Shown piece by piece: positions 40,911 through 49,808 of a stretch of DNA of 64,000 bases. Under the pieces are notes generated by a model. It made no database searches. It saw only the letters and a program-made list of their open reading frames with translations, and had not been told where the DNA came from. Positions within the stretch are counted from its first letter, which is position 1; the number at the start of each line of letters is the position of its first letter. Made by a program: the position numbers and the translations under genes. The DNA is from Falsiroseomonas selenitidurans (GTDB lineage: Bacteria; Pseudomonadota; Alphaproteobacteria; Acetobacterales; Acetobacteraceae): positions 1-64,000 of the forward strand of contig NZ_JAAVNE010000015.1 of the NCBI RefSeq assembly GCF_012103215.1, given 5' to 3'.

Positions 40911-41608
40911 GCACCCCGCCGGCGGTGGTGCTGACGGATATCGAGGGCACCACCAGCGCCATCGCCTTCGTCAAGGACACGCTTTTTCCGTTCGCCGAGG
41001 CGGAGCTCGACGCCTTCCTGGCGGCCCGCGGCACGGAGCCGGAGGTGGCGGCGATCCTGGACGAGGTGCCGGGTCCGGACCGGGCCGCGACGCTGCGCGG
41101 CTGGATGGCGGCGGATGCCAAGGTCACGGCGCTGAAGGCCCTGCAGGGGCTGATCTGGGAAGCCGGCTTCGCCGATGGCCGGCTGCGCGGGCATCTGTGG
41201 CCGGATGTCGCACCCTGCCTGCGCGCCTGGCACGCGGCGGGGGTCCGGCTGGCGATCTATTCCTCGGGCTCGGAGGGCGCGCAGAAGCTGCTGTTCGGCC
41301 ATTCCGAGGCCGGCGACCTGCGGCCGCTGTTCGACGGCTTCTTCGACACCCGGATCGGCGCCAAGCGGCAGGCTGCCGCCTATGCGGCGATCGCCGAGGC
41401 GCTGGCGGTGCCGCCCGGCGCCATCCTGTTCCTGTCCGATGTGGTGGAGGAGCTGGATGCGGCGCGCCTGGCCGGGCTTTCCACCTGCCAGCTGGTGCGG
41501 CCACAGGATGGCACCCTGCCCGGCCTCCGGCATCCCGAGGCGGCGGATTTCCCCGCCGTGGCGGGGCGCTTCGGGCTGCCCCTGCCGGCGTTTCCGGCGG
41601 CCTCCTGA
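40907..41608 (+). CDS. mtnC: Enolase-phosphatase (acireductone synthase)
   Basis: A 233-residue HAD-superfamily enzyme. Motif I is LTDIEGTTSAIAFV, motif II is AIYSSGSEGAQKLLF, and motif III/IV includes FLSDVVEELDAARLAG. It is bifunctional, enolising and then dephosphorylating the MtnB product to acireductone, which MtnD then oxidises. The order mtnB-mtnD-mtnC with 4-nt overlaps gives one tight operon. mtnA and mtnK/mtnP are not in the window. Confidence 0.92.
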   Translation: MSTPPAVVLTDIEGTTSAIAFVKDTLFPFAEAELDAFLAARGTEPEVAAILDEVPGPDRAATLRGWMAADAKVTALKALQGLIWEAGFADGRLRGHLWPDVAPCLRAWHAAGVRLAIYSSGSEGAQKLLFGHSEAGDLRPLFDGFFDTRIGAKRQAAAYAAIAEALAVPPGAILFLSDVVEELDAARLAGLSTCQLVRPQDGTLPGLRHPEAADFPAVAGRFGLPLPAFPAAS

Positions 41609-41674
41609 CAAGGGTGACAGCCCCCACCGGGGCAGGCTAGATGCCCCGGGCTGCCCCGGGCGGGAGATCGCGAC

Positions 41675-42658
41675 ATGATGACGACCTACGCCGTCGAGGA
41701 TGGCCGGCTCGCCCTGCGCGATGGGGTGCTGCCCGCTGCAGACCTTGTCCACGCCGTCTGGATCGACCTGCTGAACCCGACGCCGGAGGAGGAAAAGGCG
41801 GTGCAGGATGCGCTCCGCCTGGAAATCCCGACGCGGGAGGAGATGCAGGAGATCGAAAGCTCCTCCCGCCTGTACCGGGAGGAGGAGGCGCTGTTTCTCA
41901 CCGCCAACTTCCTCTACGGCGTCGAGAACGGGGAATACGGCTCCACCCCCATCACCTTCGTCATCAGCAACACCGCCCTGGTGACGGTGCGCTACGCGAC
42001 CCCCAAGGCGTTCAGCGTCTTCGCCCTGCGCTGCCAGCGCAGCCCCGCCCTGGTGGCGACGCCGGACGCGGTGATGCTGCACCTGTTCGAGCAGATCGTG
42101 GACCGGCTGGCCGATATCCTGGAACGGATCGGCAGCGACATGGACCGCGCCTCCTCCGCCTCCTTCCGCAGCGCGCGGACCAAGGTGAAGGCGAACCAGC
42201 GCGACCACGACCTGCGGGAGGCGCTGATCACCCTGGGCCAGGTGGGGGAGGTGACGACGCGGGCCAACGACACGCTGCTGGGCCTGACCCGCATCCTGTC
42301 CTTTGTCAGCGCCGAGAAGGCGACGGTGATCCGCAAGGAGAACCAGGTGCTGATCAAGACCCTGGTGCGGGACGTGCGGTCCCTGGTGGACCATGCCGGC
42401 TTCCTGAACAACAAGGCGACCTTCCTGCTGGACGCGGTGCTGGGCATCCTGAATGTCGAGCAGAACGCCATCATCAAGACCTTCACCGTGGCCAGCGTGG
42501 CGCTGATGCCGCCGACGCTGATCGCCAGCATCTACGGCATGAACTTCGAGTACATGCCGGAACTGGGGCTGCGCTTCGGCTATCCGGCGGCGCTGCTGCT
42601 GATGGTGTGTTCGGCGGCGCTGCCGATCCTGTATTTCAAGCGGAAGGGCTGGCTCTGA
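41675..42658 (+). CDS. corA: CorA-family magnesium/cobalt transporter
   Basis: A 327-residue channel protein. A long acidic/helical cytoplasmic N-terminal domain (EEEKAVQDALRLEIPTREEM, EESS-type helices) is followed by two C-terminal transmembrane helices with the selectivity motif YGMNF between them. The end is a basic KRKGWL. CorA pentamers conduct Mg2+ along the gradient. It is separated from mtnC by 66 nt and is probably independent. Confidence 0.92.
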   Translation: MMTTYAVEDGRLALRDGVLPAADLVHAVWIDLLNPTPEEEKAVQDALRLEIPTREEMQEIESSSRLYREEEALFLTANFLYGVENGEYGSTPITFVISNTALVTVRYATPKAFSVFALRCQRSPALVATPDAVMLHLFEQIVDRLADILERIGSDMDRASSASFRSARTKVKANQRDHDLREALITLGQVGEVTTRANDTLLGLTRILSFVSAEKATVIRKENQVLIKTLVRDVRSLVDHAGFLNNKATFLLDAVLGILNVEQNAIIKTFTVASVALMPPTLIASIYGMNFEYMPELGLRFGYPAALLLMVCSAALPILYFKRKGWL

Positions 42659-43422
42659 CCCTGCCGCCGCGTCCCCGCCGGCGCGGCGCCGCGCCTTTTT
42701 GCCTGATTGCCCTGCTGCTGCTGCTGCTGCTCCCCGTCCCCGCGACCGGGCAGGGCGGCGCGATGCCGGCGCCGGTGCCCGTGCCCGTGGCCTGCCCGGC
42801 GCGGGGCACGCCGCTGCTGCGCGTCAGCCTGTCGGACCCCGATGCGCGGGTTCTGCCGCCGCTTTCCGCCGAACGGCTGCGCCAGCTGGCGGAGGTGCCG
42901 GAGGACGCCCCCGGGACGGTGCTGCACCATCTGGGCCTGACGCTGTCGCGGGTCGAATGGCGCAGCGAGATCACGGTGCGCAGCCAGGGGCGGCCGGGCG
43001 GGCCGGTCTGCGGCGTGCCCTTCGAGATCCGGCTGAGCCTGGTGCATGCCGAGCACAGCATCCGCCTGGCGCGGGAGATTCCGCGCAATGGCTGCCTGGC
43101 GCGCCAGGTGCTGGCGCATGAGCGCCGCCACGCCGAGGTGAACCGCCGCACGCTGCGGGAGGCGGCGGAGGGGCTGCGCAGCGCCGCCCGTGCCTGGGCG
43201 GCGCGGGCGGAGGCACGGGCGCCGGATGCCGCCGCCGCCGCCCAGGCGCTGCAGGAGGATCTGACCGCGGCGGTGGAGCCGGTGCTGGCCCGGCTGCGCG
43301 CGGCGCGGGAGGAGGCGCATGCGGCGATCGACTCGCCCGAGGAATACCGCCGCCTGGGCCGCGTCTGCCCGGCCGACCAGCGGGTGCTGAGCAGCCGGCT
43401 GGGGGATGCGGCACCGCATTGA
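42655..43422 (+). CDS. Secreted HExxH protein (putative DUF922-like metalloprotease)
   Basis: About 255 residues. A basic N-region (PPRPRRRG) and hydrophobic core (CLIALLLLLLLPVPATG) form a signal peptide. The mature part carries LAHERRHAEVN, a clear HExxH zinc motif, within a domain resembling DUF922-type predicted secreted proteases, then an Ala-rich helical tail. No ATG lies before the signal peptide. The nearest possibilities are CTG codons at the CorA stop and a GTG at 42607, so the start is uncertain. It overlaps the corA end, suggesting coupling. Confidence 0.65.
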   Translation: MTLPPRPRRRGAAPFCLIALLLLLLLPVPATGQGGAMPAPVPVPVACPARGTPLLRVSLSDPDARVLPPLSAERLRQLAEVPEDAPGTVLHHLGLTLSRVEWRSEITVRSQGRPGGPVCGVPFEIRLSLVHAEHSIRLAREIPRNGCLARQVLAHERRHAEVNRRTLREAAEGLRSAARAWAARAEARAPDAAAAAQALQEDLTAAVEPVLARLRAAREEAHAAIDSPEEYRRLGRVCPADQRVLSSRLGDAAPH

Positions 43423-43484
43423 CCCCGGCGCAACCGCTTGCTGCACTGCATGCCCCACCCCCAACGCAGCCGAGGTCGCCCGCC

Positions 43485-44450
43485 ATGCCCGCCACCCACC
43501 GCATCGCCGCAACGCCCGAGACCGTGCGCTGGGGCGCCTTCGATGCCGGCTTCGCCCCGCTGCTGGAAATCCCGAGCGGCGACCTGGTGGTGCTGGAATG
43601 CGTCTCCGGCGCGCCGGAGGTGATGCCGGCGCCGGAGACCGGGCTGAAGGTGCCGCCGGCCCTGGCCGCGATCCATGCCGCCAGGCCGCCCAGGCTCGGC
43701 CCGCACATCCTGACCGGCCCGGTGGCGGTGACGGGGGCGGAGCCGGGGGATGTGCTGCGCATCGACATCGAGAAGATCGAGCTGGGCTGGGACTGGGGCT
43801 TCTGCGGCTTCCGCCCGCTGTTCGGCACGCTGCCGGAGGATTTCCCCTATGCGCGGATGCTGCACATCCCGGTGGACCGCGCGGCGCGAACCGGCCATGT
43901 GCCGGTGGGCCCGGGCGTCACCCTGCCGCTGAGCCCCTTCTTCGGGGTGATGGGCGTGGCGCCGCCGAGCGAATGGGGCGCGATTTCCACCAAGGAGCCG
44001 CGGGCGCATGGCGGCAACCTGGACAACAAGGAACTGACCGAGGGCAGCACCCTATGGCTGCCCGTGCATGTGCCCGGCGGCAATTTCTCGGCCGGCGACG
44101 GCCATGGCGTGCAGGGCGATGGCGAGGTCTGCATCAACGCGCTGGAGATGTGCCTGACCGGCCATTTCCGCCTGACCCTGGAAAAGGGCGGTGGCGCCAA
44201 GGACCCGGCGCTGCGCTATCCGCGCGCGGAGACCGCCACCCACTACATCTCGATGGGGATGCATGAGGATCTCGACCTTGCCATGAAGCAGGCGCTGCGG
44301 GAGATGATCGGCTTCATCGTGGCGCGGATGAACGTCTCCCCGGCCGATGCCTACCAGCTCTGCTCGCTGGCGGTGGATTTCCACGTCACCCAGACGGTGA
44401 ACGGGGAGAAGGGGGTGCACGGGATGCTGCGGAAGGGGCTCTTCTTCTAG
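43485..44450 (+). CDS. Acetamidase/formamidase-family protein
   Basis: A 321-residue enzyme of the FmdA/AmdA family. The family segments GPHILTGPVAVTGAEPGDVLRIDI, GWDWGFCGFRPLFG and LPVHVPGGNFSAGDGHGVQGDGEV are partly visible as GPHILTGPVAVTGAEPGDVL, DWGFCGFRPLFG and VPGGNFSAGDGHGVQGDGEV. It hydrolyses short amides such as acetamide or formamide in the cytoplasm. The ATG lies after GAGG with good spacing; an upstream in-frame ATG adds 22 residues. It is a single-gene unit with a hairpin behind its stop. Confidence 0.85.
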   Translation: MPATHRIAATPETVRWGAFDAGFAPLLEIPSGDLVVLECVSGAPEVMPAPETGLKVPPALAAIHAARPPRLGPHILTGPVAVTGAEPGDVLRIDIEKIELGWDWGFCGFRPLFGTLPEDFPYARMLHIPVDRAARTGHVPVGPGVTLPLSPFFGVMGVAPPSEWGAISTKEPRAHGGNLDNKELTEGSTLWLPVHVPGGNFSAGDGHGVQGDGEVCINALEMCLTGHFRLTLEKGGGAKDPALRYPRAETATHYISMGMHEDLDLAMKQALREMIGFIVARMNVSPADAYQLCSLAVDFHVTQTVNGEKGVHGMLRKGLFF

Positions 44451-44457
44451 CCTGCCC

Positions 44458-44498
44458 GAACCGGCCTCCGCCGCCCCGGGCAAGGCGGCGGCCAGTTC
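44458..44498 (+). terminator. Hairpin behind the acetamidase gene (possible terminator)
   Basis: A long interrupted stem: GAAC...GTTC, GGCC...GGCC and CCGCC...GGCGG around a GCCCCGGGCAA loop. No T-run follows, so it may stop transcription only weakly or protect the 3' end. Confidence 0.4.
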
Positions 44499-44599
44499 TG
44501 TCCACAGGAATCATGCGCTCCGGGCCATTCTACAACTTGTAGGCGGACCCCGCGTTGCCCTACCGTATGTTGTGTCAGGCGGGGCCTTGGAGAGAGCGC

Positions 44600-45067
44600 A
44601 TGGATTGGACGGCGGAGGCCATCGAGCGGCTTCGGGCGCTCTGGGCGGAGGGGCATTCGACGGCGGAGATCGGGCGGCGCATGGGCGTTTCCAAGAACGC
44701 CGTTGTCGGCAAGGCGCATCGCCTGAACCTGCCGGCGCGCCCCAGCCCGATCCGGCGCGAGACGCTGGCCGAACGCCCGGCCCAGGCGACGACGCCGCGC
44801 CTGCCGCGCGCCGCCGGGCCTGCCCCGCGCAGCACGCTGGCCCCGGCAGCCTCCGGCAGCACGGCGCCGGTCGCGGCGGCTTCGGGCGTGGTGCGGGCCT
44901 TCCCGCGCCTCAGTGCGATGCGCAGCTGCTGCTGGCCGATCGGCGAGCCGGGGACGCCGGAATTCCGCTTCTGCTCGGCCGAGGCGGCCTCCGGCAAGCC
45001 CTATTGCAGCCAGCATGCCGCGGTGGCCTATGTTAAGGCCCGCGACCGCCGCGAGGACGCGGCCTGA
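44600..45067 (+). CDS. gcrA: GcrA cell-cycle transcriptional regulator
   Basis: A 155-residue regulator. The N-terminal GcrA helix-turn-helix is MDWTAEAIERLRALWAEG then TAEIGRRMGVSKNAVVGKAH. A Pro/Ala-rich linker and the C-terminal region with CCWPIGEPGTPEFRFC and YCSQHAAVAY follow. GcrA binds sigma70 RNA polymerase and CcrM-methylated GANTC sites to drive cell-cycle genes in alphaproteobacteria. The start is fixed by a GGAGAGA Shine-Dalgarno sequence. This gene is a strong taxonomic marker. Confidence 0.93.
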   Translation: MDWTAEAIERLRALWAEGHSTAEIGRRMGVSKNAVVGKAHRLNLPARPSPIRRETLAERPAQATTPRLPRAAGPAPRSTLAPAASGSTAPVAAASGVVRAFPRLSAMRSCCWPIGEPGTPEFRFCSAEAASGKPYCSQHAAVAYVKARDRREDAA

Positions 45068-45134
45068 GGCCATGAGGCGGGGCGGCGTGGCGCCCCGCAC
45101 GCCGGGCATCCCGCCGCGCCCCGCGATGCGCCTG

Positions 45135-45182
45135 CCGCACCAGATCGTGCCGGGCGTCCCGCACCAGATCGTCCTGGGCGTC
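45135..45182. repeat. Tandem 24-bp repeat, two copies
   Basis: Two adjacent 24-nt units share CCGCACCAGATCGT then GGGCGTC, differing at two positions. Degenerate copies may flank them. On the minus strand each unit contains GCCCGGCA-type sequence with GATC, similar to the 25-bp units in front of ftsE. The repeat lies in the space between gcrA and a DMT transporter gene. Confidence 0.6.
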
Positions 45183-45256
45183 CCGCCCGGGGCGCGGGTC
45201 CGCCGTGGCGGGACTGGCGGTTCCGGGGCGCGGCCGGGACGGGCATAGGATCGGCC

Positions 45257-46132
45257 ATGTCCCGATCCCTCCAGGGCGTGCTGCTGCAACTCGTCGCGCT
45301 CGCCCTGTTCGTCACCATGGATTCGCTGCTGAAGGTGCTGGTGGCCAGCCACCCGGTGCCGCAGCTGATGTTCGTGCGCTTCGTCTTCCACACCGCGCTG
45401 GTCATGCTGGCGCTGAAGCTGTGGACCGGGAAGGTGCCGATCCGCAGCCGGGCGCCCGGCCTGCAGACCCTGCGCAGCCTGTGCCTGGCCACGGCCAATG
45501 CGGCGATCGCCGTGGCGCTGATCTACATCCCCCTTGCGGATGCCACCGCCGTTTCCTTCGCCGCGCCGGTCCTGGTGGTGACGCTGGCGGCGCTCTGGCT
45601 GGGGGAGAAGGTCTCGGCGCGCCGCTGGGTGGGGGTGGCGATCGGCTTTGCGGGTGTGATGGTGGCGCTGCGCCCGCCCTTCCTGACCGGGGAGGCGCTG
45701 CACTGGGCCATGCTGCTGCCGCTGGTCACCGCCATCGCCAACAGCTTCTACCAGCTGCTGACCCGCAAGCTGGCCGGGGTGGACGATCCGCACACCACCT
45801 TCGTGCACACCTCCATCGCCGCCCTGGTGGTCACCGGCCTGGCGCAGCCCTTCGTCTGGGTCACCCCGGCGGCGCTGGACTGGCCGCTCTTCGCCGCGCT
45901 CGGCCTGCTGGGGGCGGCCGGGCACTGCATCCTGGTGCTGGCCTTCGCCCGCGCCCCGGCCTCGGTCCTCGCGCCCATGTCCTATGCGCAGCTGATCTGG
46001 GCCGGGCTGGCCGGCGTGCTGGTGTTCGGCGACTGGCCGGATGGCTGGACCCTGCTGGGCGCCGGGATCATCGCCGCGGGCGGCATCCTGGTGGCGGTCC
46101 CGGAACGCCGGTCCCGGCCTGCCCCACACTGA
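45257..46132 (+). CDS. DMT-superfamily (EamA) transporter
   Basis: A 291-residue inner-membrane protein with about 10 hydrophobic segments arranged as two EamA repeats: the first with DSLLKVLVASHPVPQLMFVR, the second around LAFARAPASVLAPMSYAQLIW. It is likely an exporter of amino acids or other small metabolites, but the substrate cannot be predicted. It is a single gene between repeats and pmtA. Confidence 0.85.
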   Translation: MSRSLQGVLLQLVALALFVTMDSLLKVLVASHPVPQLMFVRFVFHTALVMLALKLWTGKVPIRSRAPGLQTLRSLCLATANAAIAVALIYIPLADATAVSFAAPVLVVTLAALWLGEKVSARRWVGVAIGFAGVMVALRPPFLTGEALHWAMLLPLVTAIANSFYQLLTRKLAGVDDPHTTFVHTSIAALVVTGLAQPFVWVTPAALDWPLFAALGLLGAAGHCILVLAFARAPASVLAPMSYAQLIWAGLAGVLVFGDWPDGWTLLGAGIIAAGGILVAVPERRSRPAPH

Positions 46133-46179
46133 GGCAGGCCGGGCGTGTCCCCGGGGCCACCCCGGTGGCTCGTTGCGTC

Positions 46180-46242
46180 CCTGTGACGCGACGATGGCAG
46201 ACAGGTTGCGTTGGCATTGCAACTCCGGGCTTGCGTCACAGG
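46180..46242. promoter_or_regulatory. Nested inverted repeats upstream of pmtA
   Basis: A perfect 10-bp inverted repeat (CCTGTGACGC at 46180-46189 and GCGTCACAGG at 46233-46242) encloses GTTGC (46205-46209) and GCAAC (46219-46223). It lies 46 nt before the pmtA start and could be a regulator site or an RNA fold. No known riboswitch consensus was recognised. Confidence 0.4.
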
Positions 46243-46287
46243 CCCCTGAAGGACTAGCCCCATGGACATTCCTGTAATTGGCCTGGC

Positions 46288-46980
46288 ATGACCATCCGCA
46301 CCGATGCTCCCGACCGCGACCACCCGCGCGCAGCGCTCGATGCCGCGGGGGTACGTGACGCCTACCGGCGCTGGGCCGGGGTGTATGATGCGGTGTTCGG
46401 GGGCGTTTCCGCCTTCGGGCGCCGCCGCGCCGTGGCCGAGGTGAACCGTCTGCCCGGCACCAGGGTGCTGGAGGTGGGCGTCGGCACCGGCCTCGCCCTG
46501 CCGCGCTATCGCGGCGACAAGCGCGTGGTCGGCATCGACCTCTCGCGCGAGATGCTGGAGAAGGCGGCCGAGCGGGTGCGGGAGGAGCGACTCGGCCAGG
46601 TCGTCGGCCTGGCGGAGATGGACGCCGAGCACATGGCCTTCGCCGACGGCGCCTTCGACATCGCGGTGGCGATGTTCACCGCCAGCGTGGTGCCGGATGC
46701 GAAGCGGCTGTTCGGCGAGATGTCGCGCGTGGTGCGGCCCGGCGGGCACCTGCTGTTCGTCAACCATTTCGCGGCGGAAGACGGCCCGCGCTGGTGGGTG
46801 GAGCGGGCGATGGCGCCGCTGTCGCGCCTGCTGGGCTGGCACCCGGACTTCGCGCTGCGCGATCTGCTGGACCCGGGACTGGTGCAGGTGGAGGCGATGG
46901 AGCCCTGCAAGCCCGGCGGCCTGTTCACCCTGGTGCGGGTGCGGAACCTGCCGGAAGCGGCGCTGGCGGCGGCGGCCTGA
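46288..46980 (+). CDS. pmtA: Phosphatidylethanolamine N-methyltransferase (PmtA-type)
   Basis: A 230-residue SAM-dependent methyltransferase. The N-terminus has YRRWAGVYDAVFGGVSAFGR, close to the PmtA helix that binds membranes. The SAM motif is LEVGVGTGLALPRY, then VVGIDLSREML. It methylates phosphatidylethanolamine towards phosphatidylcholine at the membrane. The bacterial PmtA (Rhodobacter-type) family is the best fit. It is a single gene with a structured upstream region. Confidence 0.85.
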   Translation: MTIRTDAPDRDHPRAALDAAGVRDAYRRWAGVYDAVFGGVSAFGRRRAVAEVNRLPGTRVLEVGVGTGLALPRYRGDKRVVGIDLSREMLEKAAERVREERLGQVVGLAEMDAEHMAFADGAFDIAVAMFTASVVPDAKRLFGEMSRVVRPGGHLLFVNHFAAEDGPRWWVERAMAPLSRLLGWHPDFALRDLLDPGLVQVEAMEPCKPGGLFTLVRVRNLPEAALAAAA

Positions 46981-47231
46981 TCGGCAGGCGGGGCCTGCCC
47001 GCGTGGCCGGTGGACGGAAATTATTAACCTTACCAAAGGCACAGCGTCGCCTCCGCAGGTCGGGTGAGTTGGTCGATGCAGGCGATGCGTCCCTTGTGCG
47101 GTGCGGGACCGGCCACTATGGTCCGGCCCCAGCGCGACCTGCCGCGGCGGCGGCGGAAGAGGCGCGCGAACGGCCCATGCGGCCGGCAGCAGCTTTCGGC
47201 GCGCGACGCGGTGCGCTGATGGGATGACAGG

Positions 47232-48155
47232 ATGCGGCACGTGATCGGGGCGATTCGGGGAATGACAGGCCGGCTGTCCGGCCTGGTGGAGCGGGCTTTT
47301 CTGGCCGCGGCGGTGGCCATGCTGGCCGCGCCGGCCCTGGCGCAGGAGGCGATGATCGGCGCGCCGCAGCCCTGGGGCATGGGCCTGCAGGCCTCCGGCG
47401 GCCCGATCAAGGATGCGATCTCCTCCTTCAACAGCTTGGTGTTCTGGATCATCGTGGCGATCACGATCTTCGTCGCGATCCTGCTCGCCTATGTCATGTG
47501 GCGCTTCCGGGCGGCGGCGAACCCGAACCCGTCGCGCACCAGCCACAACACGATGCTGGAGATCGCCTGGACGGTGGTGCCGGTGCTGATCCTGGTGGTC
47601 ATCGCCATCCCGTCCTTCCGCCTGATCTACTATCAGGACCGGACGGTGGAGGCGGACATCACGGTCAATGTGCAGGGCCGCCAGTGGTACTGGCACTATG
47701 GCTACCCTGAGCACGGCAACTTCACCTTCGACAGCTACCCGGTGCAGGATTCGGACCTGGCGGCGGGCCAGATGCGCAACCTGGAGGTGGACAACCCCCT
47801 GGTGATCCCGGTGGGGGCCAATGTGCGCATCCTGACCACCGGCCAGGACGTGATCCATTCCTTCTTCGTCCCCTCGCTGGGCGTGCAGCGCTATTCGATC
47901 CCCGGCCGGACGCTGGAGACCTGGATGCGCGCGGACAGGCCGGGCACCTTCTACGGCCAGTGCAACCAGATCTGCGGGGTGAACCACTGGTTCATGCCGA
48001 TCGTGGTGCGCGCCGTGCCGCAGGCGGAGTTCGATGCCTGGGCGGCGGAAGCGCGCACGCGCTTCGCGCAGGGCCTGGCCCCGGCTTCCCTCGCCGCCGC
48101 CCCTGGCGCCCCCGCGGCTGCCACCCAGATGAACGTCGCCGAGGTCCGCCGCTAA
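47232..48155 (+). CDS. ctaC: Cytochrome c oxidase subunit II
   Basis: A 307-residue subunit. A signal-type helix is followed by two transmembrane helices (about 66-92 and 112-133, with EIAWTVVPVLILVVIAIPSF) and the periplasmic cupredoxin domain. The electron-entry motif is QGRQWYWHYGYPE. The CuA site reads CNQICGVNHWFM (Cys244, Cys248, His252, Met255); the usual CSELCG Glu is Gln246. It accepts electrons from cytochrome c. It is first in the aa3-oxidase operon, 39 nt before ctaD. Confidence 0.95.
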   Translation: MRHVIGAIRGMTGRLSGLVERAFLAAAVAMLAAPALAQEAMIGAPQPWGMGLQASGGPIKDAISSFNSLVFWIIVAITIFVAILLAYVMWRFRAAANPNPSRTSHNTMLEIAWTVVPVLILVVIAIPSFRLIYYQDRTVEADITVNVQGRQWYWHYGYPEHGNFTFDSYPVQDSDLAAGQMRNLEVDNPLVIPVGANVRILTTGQDVIHSFFVPSLGVQRYSIPGRTLETWMRADRPGTFYGQCNQICGVNHWFMPIVVRAVPQAEFDAWAAEARTRFAQGLAPASLAAAPGAPAAATQMNVAEVRR

Positions 48156-48194
48156 GGCGGGCCCCAAGCCAACACCAGAAGCGGACACACCCCC

Positions 48195-49805
48195 ATGGCG
48201 ACCGCGGCACACGCCCACGACGAGCATGGTCACGAGCATGACCATCACGACCACAAGCCGAACTTCGTGAACCGGTGGCTGTTCTCCACCAATCACAAGG
48301 ACATCGGCACCCTCTACATCGGCTTCTCGCTGATCGCGGCCCTGGTCGGCATCTTCCTGTCCCTGCTCATGCGGATCGAGCTGCAGGAGCCGGGGATGCA
48401 GATCTTCGCCGATGGCCAGATGTGGAATGCCTATGTCTCGGCCCATGGGCTGATCATGGTGTTCTTCGTCATCATGCCGGCGCTGATCGGCGGCTTCGGC
48501 AACTGGTTCGTGCCGCTGATGATCGGCGCGCCGGACATGGCCTTCCCGCGCATGAACAACATCAGCTTCTGGCTGCTGGTGCCGGCCTTCCTGCTGCTCG
48601 GCGCCTCGCTGTTCATCGGCGGCGGCGCGGGCGCGGGCTGGACCATCTATCCGCCGCTGTCGGATGACACCTACCAGACCGGCCCGGCGATGGACCTGGC
48701 GCTGTTCGGCCTGCACCTGGCCGGCGCTTCCTCCATCCTCGGCGCAGCGAACTTCATCACCACCATCTTCAACATGCGCGCCCCGGGCATGACGCTGCAC
48801 AAGATGCCGCTGTTCGTGTGGTCCATGCTGGTCACCGCCTTCCTGCTGCTGCTGGCGGTGCCGGTGCTGGCGGGTGCGATCACCATGCTGATCACCGACC
48901 GCAACTTCGGCACGGCCTTCTTCGACCCGGCCGGCGGCGGCGACCCGGTGCTGTTCCAGCACCTGTTCTGGTTCTTCGGCCACCCCGAAGTCTACATCAT
49001 GATCCTGCCGGCCTTCGGCATCGTCTCCCATGTCGTGTCCACCTTCAGCCGCAAGCCGATCTTCGGCTACCTCGGCATGGCCTACGCCATGGTCGCGATC
49101 GGCGTGGTCGGCTTCATCGTGTGGGCGCACCACATGTTCCAGTCGGGCATCGACGTCGACACGCGCGCCTACTTCATGGCGGCGACGATGGTCATCGCCG
49201 TGCCGACCGGCATCAAGATCTTCTCCTGGATCGCCACCATGTGGGGCGGTTCGATGAAGTTCGACACGCCGATGCTGTTCGCCATCGGCTTCATCTTCCT
49301 GTTCACCGTCGGCGGCGTGACCGGCGTGGTGCTGGCCAATGCCGGCCTGACGCAGATCCTGCACAACACCTATTATGTGGTGGCGCATTTCCACTACGTG
49401 CTGAGCCTGGGCGCTGTGTTCGGCATCTACTGCGGCATCTACTACTGGATGGGCAAGATGAGCGGCCGCCAGTATCCGGAGATTCTGGGCAAGATCCACT
49501 TCTGGCTGACCTTCGTCGGCGTGAACCTGACCTTCTTCCCGATGCACTTCCTGGGCAACCAGGGCATGCCGCGCCGCTACCCGGACTACCCGGATGCCTT
49601 TGCGGGCTGGAACCTGGTGGCCTCGGTCGGCTCCTACATCTCGGTCGCCGCCTTCCTGATGTTCTTCTACGTGCTGTTCGTTACCTTCACCCGTGGCGCC
49701 AAGGCGGCGGCGAATCCGTGGGGCGAGGGCGCGACGACGCTGGAATGGCAGGTCAGCTCCCCGCCGCCCTTCCACTCCTTCGACGAACTCCCCCGCATCC
49801 GATAA
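48195..49805 (+). CDS. ctaD: Cytochrome c oxidase subunit I
   Basis: A 536-residue catalytic subunit with 12 transmembrane helices. A His-rich N-terminal segment ([16 protein letters not shown]) is notable. Visible are the heme/CuB signature [30 protein letters not shown], the K-channel Lys in [11 protein letters not shown] and the heme-a3 His region [11 protein letters not shown]. It reduces oxygen to water and pumps protons. The His-rich N-terminus is an extra and may bind metal. Confidence 0.96.
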   Translation: MATAAHAHDEHGHEHDHHDHKPNFVNRWLFSTNHKDIGTLYIGFSLIAALVGIFLSLLMRIELQEPGMQIFADGQMWNAYVSAHGLIMVFFVIMPALIGGFGNWFVPLMIGAPDMAFPRMNNISFWLLVPAFLLLGASLFIGGGAGAGWTIYPPLSDDTYQTGPAMDLALFGLHLAGASSILGAANFITTIFNMRAPGMTLHKMPLFVWSMLVTAFLLLLAVPVLAGAITMLITDRNFGTAFFDPAGGGDPVLFQHLFWFFGHPEVYIMILPAFGIVSHVVSTFSRKPIFGYLGMAYAMVAIGVVGFIVWAHHMFQSGIDVDTRAYFMAATMVIAVPTGIKIFSWIATMWGGSMKFDTPMLFAIGFIFLFTVGGVTGVVLANAGLTQILHNTYYVVAHFHYVLSLGAVFGIYCGIYYWMGKMSGRQYPEILGKIHFWLTFVGVNLTFFPMHFLGNQGMPRRYPDYPDAFAGWNLVASVGSYISVAAFLMFFYVLFVTFTRGAKAAANPWGEGATTLEWQVSSPPPFHSFDELPRIR

Positions 49806-49808
49806 ATC

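Noticed and set aside
44458..44498. Rho-independent terminator for the acetamidase gene, high confidence
   Set aside because: The stem is strong but lacks a U-tract, so it is listed only as a possible terminator.
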